From: Microbacterium sp. p3-SID336
GTDB lineage: Bacteria; Actinomycetota; Actinomycetes; Actinomycetales; Microbacteriaceae
Direction: 5' to 3'
Assembly: GCF_025143365.1 (NCBI RefSeq)
Contig: NZ_JALXPE010000042.1
Span: forward strand, 1-35,407
DNA length: 35,407 bases
Under the pieces are notes generated by a model. It was not told where the DNA came from. It ran no database searches and was given only the letters and a program-made list of their open reading frames with translations. Positions 21,959-29,551 of the stretch are shown piece by piece (position 1 is the stretch's first letter; every line of letters starts with the position of its first letter). The position numbers were made by a program, and so were the translations under genes.

Positions 21959-23281
21959 TCAGGCCTCCGCCCACAGCCGCTCGATCGGCACGGTCGCGCC
22001 GAGGATGCGCTCCGCCGCGCGGTGACCGGAGAGCAGTGCGGCGGGCACCGTCGCGGGGTCGTCCGTCCACGTCGCCTCCCCGGCCAGATGCAGCACGCCG
22101 CCCACGGGTGTCGCGAGGTCGTCGTGGTCGGCGGTCGTCGACCCCAGGGCCATGTACGCGTACGAGCCGTGCGCGAAGGGGTCGTCCTGCCAGGCCGTGC
22201 GCTGCACCCCGACCGGCTCGGGGACGTCGTCTCCATACAGGCGCCGCAGCTGCGCCATGACAGAGGCCACGACGCTCTCGTCGTCCCAGTCCCTGATCGC
22301 CACGGCCGCCGGGCCCGCGGCGAAGGTGAGCAGCTCCGGCCGGTCGTGCAGCGCGGACAGGTCGTACCAGGAATGCCACCACCGGCTCTCGGGCCCCTGC
22401 TGCCGGATGGCGTACACGCCGTCCTCCCAGAACCGCGCGGGGAAGCGCAGGAAGATCTTCTCGAAGGTGTTCATACGCAGTCTGCCGAGGGCCTCGGCGT
22501 TGACGGCGGGCAGCGCGGGCACGATGTCGACCGTGCCCGCCTGCAGCACCCCGACCGGCAGGGTCACCACCGTGGAGTCGGCGGCGAATACCCCCTGCCG
22601 CGTGTGCACGAGCACGCCGTCCGTCCAGTCGATCCGCGTCACGACATGGTCGAGCCGCACGTCGAGCCCCTCCGCCAGCCGGGCCGGCAGCACGTCGTAG
22701 CCGTCCGGGAACACGACCTCGTCCCCCTCGATCGCGTCGTCGTCCAGGCCGTGCGCCGCGAGGTCCTCGATCCAGGCGCCGTACTGCTCCTCCGCGCGAT
22801 GCTCCAGGTACTCGCGCACGCGCTGCGCACGCTCGGGGTCCCACCCCTGTCGCGCCAGCGCCTCCTCCGTGACATCGCGATACGAGGCGGCGGACGCCGA
22901 GGCCGCGATCACCTCGGGAAGCACCGCGTCGACCGCGTGCACGTCCGCCGCGAACGACCGCGCGGCGTCGTCGGACAGGCGCGTGCCGTCGGGGGCGAAG
23001 GACGCGATGGGGCGGCTGTCGACCTGATACCCGCCCACGGTGAACTCGACCGTGCGCATGCCGAACGCCCTGGCGGCCGCGGCCACCGGGCTGCCGTCGA
23101 TGCCGTGGATCCACGAGGCGCCGAGGTCGGTGGCACCGTCGCGGCGGTCGGTGTGCACACGCCCGCCCACGCGGTCCCGCGCCTCGAGGACCACGACCGT
23201 GCGGCCCGCGTCCTGCAGCAGCCGGGCGGCCGAGAGACCCGCGACTCCCGCCCCCACCACGATCGTGTCGACGCGCTCCAT
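21959..23281 (-). CDS. flavin monoamine oxidase family protein
   Basis: This 440-aa flavoprotein has an N-terminal Rossmann FAD site ([19 protein letters not shown], then [13 protein letters not shown]) and the amine-oxidase segment [12 protein letters not shown]. Later come [12 protein letters not shown] and the C-terminal FAD contact [11 protein letters not shown]. It should oxidise a primary or secondary amine (polyamine, putrescine or aromatic amine) to aldehyde, ammonia and hydrogen peroxide. There is no signal peptide. GAGGAGATCGTC is its ribosome site. A link to GABA metabolism through gabT is possible, but only by pathway logic. A 7-bp inverted repeat lies just upstream. Confidence 0.92.
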   Translation of the reverse strand: MERVDTIVVGAGVAGLSAARLLQDAGRTVVVLEARDRVGGRVHTDRRDGATDLGASWIHGIDGSPVAAAARAFGMRTVEFTVGGYQVDSRPIASFAPDGTRLSDDAARSFAADVHAVDAVLPEVIAASASAASYRDVTEEALARQGWDPERAQRVREYLEHRAEEQYGAWIEDLAAHGLDDDAIEGDEVVFPDGYDVLPARLAEGLDVRLDHVVTRIDWTDGVLVHTRQGVFAADSTVVTLPVGVLQAGTVDIVPALPAVNAEALGRLRMNTFEKIFLRFPARFWEDGVYAIRQQGPESRWWHSWYDLSALHDRPELLTFAAGPAAVAIRDWDDESVVASVMAQLRRLYGDDVPEPVGVQRTAWQDDPFAHGSYAYMALGSTTADHDDLATPVGGVLHLAGEATWTDDPATVPAALLSGHRAAERILGATVPIERLWAEA

Positions 23282-23301
23282 GACGATCTCCTCGCGACCT
23301 C

Positions 23302-23327
23302 GCTATCGGATTGGTCCCGACGATAGC
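23302..23327. promoter_or_regulatory. inverted repeat upstream of the amine oxidase gene
   Basis: GCTATCG and CGATAGC form perfect 7-bp arms 12 nt apart, about 20 bp before the ATG at 23281. It may be an operator or a leader hairpin; the regulator is unknown. Confidence 0.4.
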
Positions 23328-23353
23328 CGACGCCGCCCGCTCGGCAGGGGGAG

Positions 23354-23728
23354 CTACTCGGCGAGCTGGATCAGACCGAGGAAGTTCCCGTCCGGATCGA
23401 GGAACTTGAGGAAGAGCGCGAAGCCGCCGTCGTCGAAGCTCACCACTTCGACGCCCTCGCTCGCGAACCGCTCGGCGACCTCCTGGATGCGAGAGGTCTT
23501 GAGGAAGAGGATCGGCTTCGCCTCACCGGCCACCTGGAGCCGCACGGGCTCGTGCCCCGGCGCCTCCCAGAGCATCAGATCGGGACCGTTCTCACCGCGC
23601 AGCATCGCGCTCGTGCCGTAGTCCGTCAGCAGGCGGAAGCCGAGCGTGCGCTCGTACCAGCGGACGGACGCCGCGAGGTCGCCGACGGGCAGCTGGATGT
23701 GATCGAGTCCGGTGAGTCCGGCGGTCAT
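23354..23728 (-). CDS. VOC family (glyoxalase/bleomycin-resistance fold) protein
   Basis: This 124-aa protein has two beta-alpha-beta-beta-beta modules: LDHIQLPVGDLAASVRWYERTLGFRLL at the N-terminus, and VVSFDDGGFALFLKFLDPDGNFLGLIQLAE at the C-terminus. Candidate metal ligands are His10 in the first strand and the final Glu; further ligands are not certain. VOC proteins include lyases, dioxygenases and antibiotic-binding proteins, so no reaction is assigned. AGAAGGAGAACAG before the ATG at 23728 fixes the start. It follows the FBP gene by 52 nt on the same strand and is probably cotranscribed with it. Confidence 0.9.
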   Translation of the reverse strand: MTAGLTGLDHIQLPVGDLAASVRWYERTLGFRLLTDYGTSAMLRGENGPDLMLWEAPGHEPVRLQVAGEAKPILFLKTSRIQEVAERFASEGVEVVSFDDGGFALFLKFLDPDGNFLGLIQLAE

Positions 23729-23780
23729 CTGTTCTCCTTCTCCTGGCGACCGCGGTGGCGGTCGTGGTCCTGCGAGGCTC

Positions 23781-24290
23781 TCATGAGCGGCCGCCGTGGC
23801 GTGGCATCTCCAACACGTCGGCGACGAACGCCTGCGCGCGCTCGCGGAGACCCGCGCGTCTCTCCGCGACGAGTTCCTCCGCTTCGGGTTCGAGCGGGCT
23901 CGTCGGGCGGAGCGCATTCACCCGCGTGTGGCAGTCGAGGTCGGCGCACAGCTGTGTTCCGCGCGAGGACAGGGCGCGCTCGGACGACTCGCCCGTCGCC
24001 GTGAACAGCACGACCTGATCGAACCGCCGCGGGATCCGGCACAGCGTGCACATGACCGCCCGCGACGGCACCGCCGCCACGCGGGAGTGCCGGAGCAGGA
24101 TCCCCTCGAGTGCCCCGTCGCGCTCGACGAAGAGGTAGCCCCGCTGCGGAGCCCGGGGGTCGCGCCAGCCCAGATAGTCGAGCTGCGGCCAGTCGGGGAC
24201 CATCCCCTTCGGGAGCTGCATCGTGCGCCGCTCGCGATCGCTCGCGTTGCGCAGCGCGGTCCGCAGCTCGGCGACGGTCCACGTCCTCAT
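23781..24290 (-). CDS. FBP domain (treble-clef zinc finger) protein
   Basis: This 169-aa protein belongs to the actinobacterial FBP family. The conserved features are an N-terminal helix pair, the central segment WPQLDYLGWRDPRAPQRGYLFVE, and a four-cysteine zinc site Cys81-x2-Cys84 and Cys115-x4-Cys120 (MCTLCRIP, then CADLDCHTRVN). The family was named for fibronectin-binding proteins and relates to the C-terminal domain of translation factor EF-G-binding FusB/FusC-like proteins; the role in this organism is unknown. It is divergent from a TetR regulator, and the inverted repeat at 24308-24321 lies in its promoter region. Confidence 0.88.
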   Translation of the reverse strand: MRTWTVAELRTALRNASDRERRTMQLPKGMVPDWPQLDYLGWRDPRAPQRGYLFVERDGALEGILLRHSRVAAVPSRAVMCTLCRIPRRFDQVVLFTATGESSERALSSRGTQLCADLDCHTRVNALRPTSPLEPEAEELVAERRAGLRERAQAFVADVLEMPRHGGRS

Positions 24291-24307
24291 CCCGCTCCCC
24301 CTAAATT

Positions 24308-24321
24308 TGTACGTGTGTACA
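24308..24321. promoter_or_regulatory. inverted-repeat operator between FBP and TetR genes
   Basis: TGTAC-GTGT-GTACA has perfect 5-bp arms and lies in the 74-bp region between two divergent genes. It is the natural candidate for binding by the adjacent TetR protein. On plus, TAGAAT (24351-24356) 8 nt before the TetR ATG is a good -10 for a leaderless transcript. Confidence 0.55.
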
Positions 24322-24364
24322 GATTAGCATCGAGAAGTCCGTCGCGAACCTAGAATGAGTGGCC

Positions 24365-24949
24365 ATGGCCTACCTGCCCCGAGAGCAGCGTCGCGCGGCG
24401 ATCGTCGACGCGGCGGCGTCCGTCGCCCTCCGCTCCGGCCTCGCGAGCGTCACGGCGCGGACCGTCGCGGACGCGCTCGGCGGATCCCCCGGACTCATCC
24501 ATCAGCACTTCCGCAGCATGACCGAGCTGCAGATCGAGGCGTGGCAGGCCTCCGTGGCCGCACAGCTCGACGACTTCGCCGCCAGCACGCGGGAAGGCGC
24601 CGACGCGCTGACCGATTTCTTCGGCCACCATCTCGACCCCGCCGGCGTCGCAGCGCTCGGCCTCTGGGCCGACGCCTGGGCGCACGCCCTGCGCACCCCC
24701 GCATTCGCCGACGCGTTCGCCGAGACCGTGGAGTCCGCGATCCGTGCACTCCAGGCGGCCGATCCACGGATCAGCGCCGTGGAAGCCCGGCGTGCGCTGC
24801 TGCTCGCCCTCGCGCTCGCCGGAATGTCCCGGATCGCTCCTGACCGCTATCCGCCCTCGACGGTCGCGGCCCTCGCGGGCATCCCGTCCCCGGGCGACAC
24901 GCAGGGCGACGCCACCGCGGATCGGTCCAGCACACCCCCGCCACGATGA
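24365..24949 (+). CDS. TetR family transcriptional regulator
   Basis: This 194-aa regulator has an N-terminal TetR helix-turn-helix (RRAAIVDAAASVALRSGLASVTARTVADALGGSPGLIHQHFRSMTEL) and a ligand-binding helical C-terminal half that resembles the TetR_C_6/BetI-like group. A GTG at 24359 is in frame, but the ATG at 24365 fits the TAGAAT -10 box 8 nt upstream. It is divergent from the FBP-VOC unit, which it probably represses. The C-terminal 20 residues are Pro/Ser-rich and probably unstructured. Confidence 0.92.
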   Translation: MAYLPREQRRAAIVDAAASVALRSGLASVTARTVADALGGSPGLIHQHFRSMTELQIEAWQASVAAQLDDFAASTREGADALTDFFGHHLDPAGVAALGLWADAWAHALRTPAFADAFAETVESAIRALQAADPRISAVEARRALLLALALAGMSRIAPDRYPPSTVAALAGIPSPGDTQGDATADRSSTPPPR

Positions 24950-24992
24950 CAAGGCCCTGTGCGGCACGGCATCTCGCGCGCACCGTGGAGGC

Positions 24993-25199
24993 ATGAGCCA
25001 CCACCCTGACGACATCGCCCAGCCGCTCGACCACCTCCCACCGCAGGAGGAGAGGGACAAGGCCGTGGAGATCGAGGAGCCGAGCTACCCGACCTCGGAG
25101 CCGCCGAGCGGACCCGCGCACGCCTCGCCCGACACGGCCGCCGAACCAGGCAAGCCGAACCGCCACGGCGTCGACAAGCTGCCGCCCACCTCGCGCTGA
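24993..25199 (+). CDS. small disordered protein, 68 aa
   Basis: The frame begins MSHHPDDIAQPLDHLPPQEE and is rich in Pro, Glu, Asp and Ser, with a basic C-terminal end (NRHGVDKLPPTSR). No hydrophobic segment is present. A GGAGG lies almost directly against the ATG, closer than usual, so translation efficiency is uncertain. The gene fills the gap between the TetR stop and the convergent exporter stop with 14 nt to spare. No family is recognised. Confidence 0.55.
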   Translation: MSHHPDDIAQPLDHLPPQEERDKAVEIEEPSYPTSEPPSGPAHASPDTAAEPGKPNRHGVDKLPPTSR

Positions 25200-25213
25200 C
25201 GCGTCTCCTGCCC

Positions 25214-26686
25214 TCAGCCGATCCCGGGGACGCCGCGGGGCGCGGCCTCGTCGGCGCCACGGTCGTCTGTGCCCTCGTCCTCCGTGCGCACGCCGATTCC
25301 CCGGCTCGCGCCGCGGGCCACGAACACGCCCAGCACCGTGACCCCGGCGAATACGAGCATCAGCAGCCGGGCCGCGCCGGCCGTGTCCGGAAGGGCGAGG
25401 TTCACGAGCACGCCGGCCATCGCCGCGCTGAAGGCGCTCGCGATGATGAACACGGTGTTCACGGCCGCCGCCGCCTTGGCACCCTCCTCCTCGTCCCTCG
25501 TGCTGCCGAGCGCCGCCACGGTCAGATGCGGGAACCCGAGGCCGATGCCCGCGCCCGCGATGAAGAGCGTGACAAACCAGAACACCACTACGAGCACCGA
25601 CGGCCCGGCATGCTGGAGCAGCCCGTAGGCGGCGAGCCCGAGGGCCACGACGAGGGGCCCAGTCACGATCAGCGTGCGGCGGGAGGGGATGCCCGTGGCA
25701 TTGGCGGTGAAGACCTGCGTGAGCGACCAGCCGAGCGAGAGGGCCGCGCCCAGAAGGCCCGCGACGAACGGCGCGAGCCCACCGACCTGCTGCCCGAACA
25801 GGGGGATGAACGCCTCGGTCCCGATCGCGAACGCCAGCACCGCGACCGTGAGGTAGACCCAGCCGAGCGACGATCCGTGGGCGAACGTGACCCGCGGCAG
25901 GATGCCGCGACGGCCGTGCTTCTCATGACGGAGGAACCAGAGGCCGAGCGCCGCGCCCACCACCAGGGCGACCGCGGTTCCGAGGCCGGCGGGGACCACG
26001 CTCGCGATCCCGACGGCCGCGACACCACCCGCGAGCAGAACCAGAGACGCCCACGGCACGGACTCGCGCGAACGCGTGCGAGTGGTCTGCGGCAGGGCCC
26101 GCACCACGACGATGCCGATCAGGGCCGACACGACGGCCAGGCCGACGAACGTCACCCGCCACGCGTCGAGCTGCGCGAAGATGCCGCCGACCACGGGGCC
26201 GACGATGTTGCCGACACCCCACATCGCCGAGACCAGGGCGGCGCCGCGTGCCCACAGCCGCTCGGGCAGTGCCCGCTGGATCAACGCATAGCCGAGCCCG
26301 GCGAGCAGTCCGCCGCCGAGTCCCTGCACCGCGCGACCGGCGAGCAGCGCGGACATCCAGGGGCTCGCCGCGCACAGCGCCGAGCCGAGGGCGAAGAGTC
26401 CGAGCGCCAGCAGGTAGGCCCGGACGGCGCCCTGCTGCGTGAGGATGCGGCTCACGAGCATCGAGCTGACCACGGAGGCCAGCAGGAAGGTCATCATGGT
26501 CCAGGCGTAGAACGCCGCACCGCCGATATCAGCGACGATCGTGGGCAGCAGGCTCGTGGTCAGGTAGACGTTGCTCGCCTCCAGCAGCACGCCACCGGCG
26601 AGCACCGCCGCGACGGGGGCGTAACGGCTGCCCAGGAGTTCTCGCCAGCTGCCGCCGGCCGGGATCGAGGTCGAGGGTGAGGACAT
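25214..26686 (-). CDS. MFS transporter under a SoxR-type promoter
   Basis: This 490-aa membrane protein has about 14 hydrophobic helices, with AVQGLGGGLLAGLGYALIQRALPE and GVGNIVGPVVGGIFAQLDAWR (motif C of exporters) and an acidic C-terminal tail (TEDEGTDDRGADEAAP). The role is export of an unknown compound. In actinobacteria and Pseudomonas, SoxR proteins respond to redox-active small molecules and switch on transporters and modifying enzymes, so a phenazine- or quinone-like substrate is a fair hypothesis. The GAAGGAA ribosome site before the ATG at 26686 follows a leader of about 55 nt. It is divergent from the FGE-like gene. Confidence 0.92.
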   Translation of the reverse strand: MSSPSTSIPAGGSWRELLGSRYAPVAAVLAGGVLLEASNVYLTTSLLPTIVADIGGAAFYAWTMMTFLLASVVSSMLVSRILTQQGAVRAYLLALGLFALGSALCAASPWMSALLAGRAVQGLGGGLLAGLGYALIQRALPERLWARGAALVSAMWGVGNIVGPVVGGIFAQLDAWRVTFVGLAVVSALIGIVVVRALPQTTRTRSRESVPWASLVLLAGGVAAVGIASVVPAGLGTAVALVVGAALGLWFLRHEKHGRRGILPRVTFAHGSSLGWVYLTVAVLAFAIGTEAFIPLFGQQVGGLAPFVAGLLGAALSLGWSLTQVFTANATGIPSRRTLIVTGPLVVALGLAAYGLLQHAGPSVLVVVFWFVTLFIAGAGIGLGFPHLTVAALGSTRDEEEGAKAAAAVNTVFIIASAFSAAMAGVLVNLALPDTAGAARLLMLVFAGVTVLGVFVARGASRGIGVRTEDEGTDDRGADEAAPRGVPGIG

Positions 26687-26748
26687 GCGCGTTCCTTCGC
26701 GTCGGCGGAGAAGGGCTCCGCGGCGCCGGTTCTCGGCGGCCGTCCGTC

Positions 26749-26779
26749 ACGCTATGACCTCAAGCTCGCTTGAGGTCAA
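26749..26779 (-). promoter_or_regulatory. SoxR-type promoter 1 (exporter)
   Basis: On minus, TTGACC (26779-26774), a 19-bp spacer and TAGCGT (26754-26749) form a promoter with the over-long spacer typical of MerR-family activation. The spacer region holds a perfect dyad (26755-26778) with 11-bp arms TGACCTCAAGC around two bases. Its core CCTCAAG-N4-CTTGAGG is the SoxR-box pattern known from E. coli. Confidence 0.8.
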
Positions 26780-26796
26780 GACAGCAATTTGTGACG

Positions 26797-26827
26797 TTGA
26801 CCTCAAGCTCACTTGATGTCATAGCCT
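26797..26827 (+). promoter_or_regulatory. SoxR-type promoter 2 (FGE-like gene)
   Basis: TTGACC (26797-26802), a 19-bp spacer and TAGCCT (26822-26827) face the FGE-like gene. The dyad at 26798-26821 has the same arms as promoter 1 with two mismatches (CCTCAAG-N4-CTTGATG), so it should bind more weakly. The two dyads are 19 bp apart. Confidence 0.75.
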
Positions 26828-26868
26828 CGACGGGTGCGAGGGTCGCACCCCGGAGAGGCGGGCGGCGG

Positions 26869-27606
26869 ATGGCGAATGAGACCGAGATCGACTGGGTGAC
26901 CGTGCCCGCCGGGGTCCTCCTGCGCGGGACTCCCGCCGCACAGCTCGATGCGGTCGCGCAGGCCTACGCCGACACCGGCGTGCCCCGCGCGTGGTTCGCG
27001 AAGGAGCTGCCGCGCACGGCGGTCGAGCTGGCGTCGTTCCGCATCAGCAGGACGCCGGTGACCGTGGCGCAGTGGACGCCGTTCGCGCGCGACACCCGCC
27101 GCCCGGTGCCGCGCGATCCCGCCGACCACCCCGTCAGCGGCGTCTCCTGGCACGACGCCACCGCGTACGCCGCCTGGCTCGCCACGCGCACGGGCCTCGC
27201 CGTGCGACTGCCGACCGAGGACGAGTGGGAGCGGGCGGCCCGCGGCGACGACGACCGCGAGTTCCCGTGGGGGAACGACTACCGCCCCGGCCTCGCGAAC
27301 CTCGTCGACGCGGGAGTGGGCACGACCACGCCCGTCGGATCCTTCCCCGAAGGCGCGAGCCCCTACGGCGTGCTCGACCTCGCCGGCAACGTCGACGAGT
27401 GGACGTCCACCCCGTACGCGCCCTACGCCGGCGCGCCGCCCGAGGTGCCCGCGCGCGAGGACTGGGCGTTCGACACGCACATCACCCGCGGCGGCTGCTT
27501 CCGGCACGACCGCGACCTGGCCCGCTGCGCGCGCCGACACGGCGCCTACGAGGCCGACCTCCGCGCGATCGGCACGGGCGTCCGCCTCGCGCTGAGCACC
27601 CCCTAG
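26869..27606 (+). CDS. formylglycine-generating-enzyme (SUMF1) fold protein
   Basis: This 245-aa protein has the FGE-sulfatase fold: FRISRTPVTVAQWTPF, HPVSGVSWHDATAYAAWLA, RLPTEDEWERAARG, FPWGNDY, GVLDLAGNVDEWTS and the terminal GTGVRLAL. True FGEs bind copper through two close cysteines in an RGGS...C-x4-C-type segment. Here that stretch reads TRGGCFRHDRDLARCARRHG, with the cysteines displaced, and no sulfatase gene is in the window. It may therefore not modify sulfatases; relatives such as EgtB or PvdO do other chemistry. The ATG at 26869 lies about 35 nt after the predicted SoxR-type start site, with GGAGAGGCGGG upstream. Confidence 0.85.
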   Translation: MANETEIDWVTVPAGVLLRGTPAAQLDAVAQAYADTGVPRAWFAKELPRTAVELASFRISRTPVTVAQWTPFARDTRRPVPRDPADHPVSGVSWHDATAYAAWLATRTGLAVRLPTEDEWERAARGDDDREFPWGNDYRPGLANLVDAGVGTTTPVGSFPEGASPYGVLDLAGNVDEWTSTPYAPYAGAPPEVPAREDWAFDTHITRGGCFRHDRDLARCARRHGAYEADLRAIGTGVRLALSTP

Positions 27607-27650
27607 GTTGGACGGACGGGGCGACTCGCGACACCACCGTCGTCGAAGAT

Positions 27651-27679
27651 GGAACCGCTTCGGCCCGAGGAGCGGATAC
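27651..27679 (+). promoter_or_regulatory. ECF-type promoter of the sigma factor gene
   Basis: GGAACC (27651-27656), a 17-bp spacer and GGATAC (27674-27679) match the form of ECF promoters, whose -35 is usually GGAAC. The -10 ends 5 nt before the GTG at 27685, giving a leaderless autoregulated transcript. GGAACC would lie inside the gene if the ATG at 27649 were the start. Confidence 0.5.
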
Positions 27680-27684
27680 CTGTT

Positions 27685-28311
27685 GTGACCAACGACAACG
27701 ACATCATCCGCGACTCCCTCGCGTCGGCGGACCGTTTCGCCGAGATCTTCGAGCGACATATCGCCGCCGTCACCGCCTATGTCGCGCGGCGTGTCGGCCC
27801 GACAGCCAGCGACGACATCGTGAGCGAGACCTTCCTCGCCGCGTTCCGCCGCCGCAAGCGCTACGACCTCACCAGGGACTCGGCACTGCCGTGGCTGCTG
27901 GGCATCGCGACGAAGGTCCTCTCGCAGCATCGCCGCGAGCAGGCCGCCCACTGGCGCACGCTGCAGTCGGCGTTCGCGCAGGGAGAGCCCGACACCGTCG
28001 ACGACCTCGACCGCTCGGTCTCCCGCCTGGACGCGACCTCCGCGGTGGAGGACCTCTTCCCCCGGATCGCCGCCCTGTCCGGCAGAGACCGCGAGGTGCT
28101 GTTCCTGCACGCCTGGGGCGACCTCACGTATCAGGAGATCGCCGCGGCGCTCGGCATCCCCATCGGCACGGTGCGCTCCCGGCTGAGCCGCATCCGCGCC
28201 AAGCTCACCGCCCCTCCCCCGGCAGCACCGGTACGCACGATGCACGCCCCCCGCTCAGCCACCACACACATCCGCTACACCGAGACGGAGACCGCACATG
28301 GACGTCTTTGA
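27685..28311 (+). CDS. ECF RNA polymerase sigma factor
   Basis: This 208-aa sigma-70 family factor has region 2 at about residues 15-85 (RFAEIFERHIAAVTAYVARRVGPTASDDIVSETFLAAFRRR, then PWLLGIATKVL). Region 4 is at about 120-175 (LSGRDREVLFLHAWGDLTYQEIAAALGIPIGTVRSRLSRIRAKL). No region 3 is present, as in ECF factors. An ATG at 27649 would add 12 residues, but the GGAACC box just after it and the following GTG favour 27685. The gene overlaps the next by 14 nt, and that CU044_5270-type protein is the usual partner of this sigma group. Confidence 0.9.
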   Translation: MTNDNDIIRDSLASADRFAEIFERHIAAVTAYVARRVGPTASDDIVSETFLAAFRRRKRYDLTRDSALPWLLGIATKVLSQHRREQAAHWRTLQSAFAQGEPDTVDDLDRSVSRLDATSAVEDLFPRIAALSGRDREVLFLHAWGDLTYQEIAAALGIPIGTVRSRLSRIRAKLTAPPPAAPVRTMHAPRSATTHIRYTETETAHGRL

Positions 28312-29422
28312 CCAGGTCCGAGAACTCAGGCCCACCTACTCCCCCTCCGCCCAGGCCCCGCGCCGCGCGCTGCACCGCGAGATCGCCCGTTCCCAGCGCT
28401 CCCGCCCCCTCCGCCGCATCGCCGTCGTGTCGCTCGGCGGGGCCGCGGTGGCCGCCGCCGTCGTGACAGCCGTCGCCGTATCCCCTCCCGGGGTCGTCAG
28501 CCAGCCGCAGGCGGCCTCGGCCTCCGTGTACCTGACGGAGACGGCCGCCTCGATCCGCGCCGCGGCGAGCGCCGCTCCCGCCCAGCTCACCGTCGTGGAC
28601 CGCCGTCTCCAGTTCGTGGGCGGCCCGAACACCGTGTTCCTCCCGTTCGGCGACATCCGCGCGGGAGCGACGGGTGCCGTGATGACCGAGTCCGCCATGA
28701 CCCTCGGCGAGGGCAGCGACGGCACGACCGGCATCGTCTCCTGGACCGAGTTCCATTCCCTCGAGGTGTATGGCGATGAGACCGCCGTGGCCGACGCGTG
28801 GAACAGCTACTACGGCGATACCGACATCGGGCCGCTCGGCACCGCCCCCGAGATCGGGCCGCCGTACTCGCCCGAGATCCACAAGGAGACCCTGCCGGTG
28901 ATGCCCGCCGACTTCCCCGCGGACGCGGAGTCGTTCCTCGCGGCCTGGACGCAAGGCATGGAGGAGCTGCTCGCTGCCGGCATCGCCGAGGGCGCGGAGC
29001 TCGTCGAGGGGGATCCCGAGGAGAGCGGTGTGAACGACGGCGTCATCGAGAGGTACGGCGTGCCGGCGGCCGAGCACATGATCTTCACGCTCGCCACCTC
29101 GCCGCTCGTGCAGACCGCGTCACCGGAGTACCGTGCCACGTTCCTCGAGGCGCTGGCGCTGGCCCCCGGCATCACGGTCGAGGAGGACTCCTCCGCGGTG
29201 AAGGTGCTCGCCTACGCGTCGGAGGACACGCGCTACCGGCTGTCGATCGACCCGTCGGCGGGAGCCATCGTCCAGATCGACGAGTTCCTGCTCAAGGTCC
29301 CCGGCGCCCTCTGGAGCAACCACACGAAGGACGACCCCCTGGTCGACGTCGGATCCGCCCCCTTCGTGCCGGACGAGATCCCCTCCCGGTCGGTGCTCTT
29401 CCGCACGACCCCCGCGGCCTGA
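28298..29422 (+). CDS. CU044_5270 family protein, membrane-anchored partner of the ECF sigma factor
   Basis: This 374-aa protein has a short cytoplasmic N-terminus (MDVFDQVRELRPTYSP), one membrane helix at about residues 46-66 (RRIAVVSLGGAAVAAAVVTAVAV), and a large extracytoplasmic domain with conserved patches (TVVDRRLQFVGG, WTEFHSLEVYG, VKVLAYASEDTRYRLSIDPSAGAIVQI). The family regularly follows ECF sigma genes in actinobacteria. An anti-sigma-like role for the cytoplasmic N-terminus is inferred from that context, not shown. Overlap with the sigma gene indicates translational coupling. A perfect hairpin terminator follows. Confidence 0.88.
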   Translation: MDVFDQVRELRPTYSPSAQAPRRALHREIARSQRSRPLRRIAVVSLGGAAVAAAVVTAVAVSPPGVVSQPQAASASVYLTETAASIRAAASAAPAQLTVVDRRLQFVGGPNTVFLPFGDIRAGATGAVMTESAMTLGEGSDGTTGIVSWTEFHSLEVYGDETAVADAWNSYYGDTDIGPLGTAPEIGPPYSPEIHKETLPVMPADFPADAESFLAAWTQGMEELLAAGIAEGAELVEGDPEESGVNDGVIERYGVPAAEHMIFTLATSPLVQTASPEYRATFLEALALAPGITVEEDSSAVKVLAYASEDTRYRLSIDPSAGAIVQIDEFLLKVPGALWSNHTKDDPLVDVGSAPFVPDEIPSRSVLFRTTPAA

Positions 29423-29433
29423 CACCTCTCACC

Positions 29434-29466
29434 CGTGCCCCCTCCGCCCCCGGCGGAGGGGGCACG
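29434..29466 (+). terminator. perfect 15-bp hairpin terminator
   Basis: CGTGCCCCCTCCGCC pairs fully with its complement around a CCC loop, 11 nt after the stop of the CU044_5270 gene. It ends the sigma factor unit. Confidence 0.85.
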
Positions 29467-29551
29467 ACCGCGTCCCCGACGCCTCCGCATGCCGGAATGC
29501 CGCGTCCGATTCCCGCCGGAATCGTGGCCGGCGAGCTGCTGGGCTGAAGGC

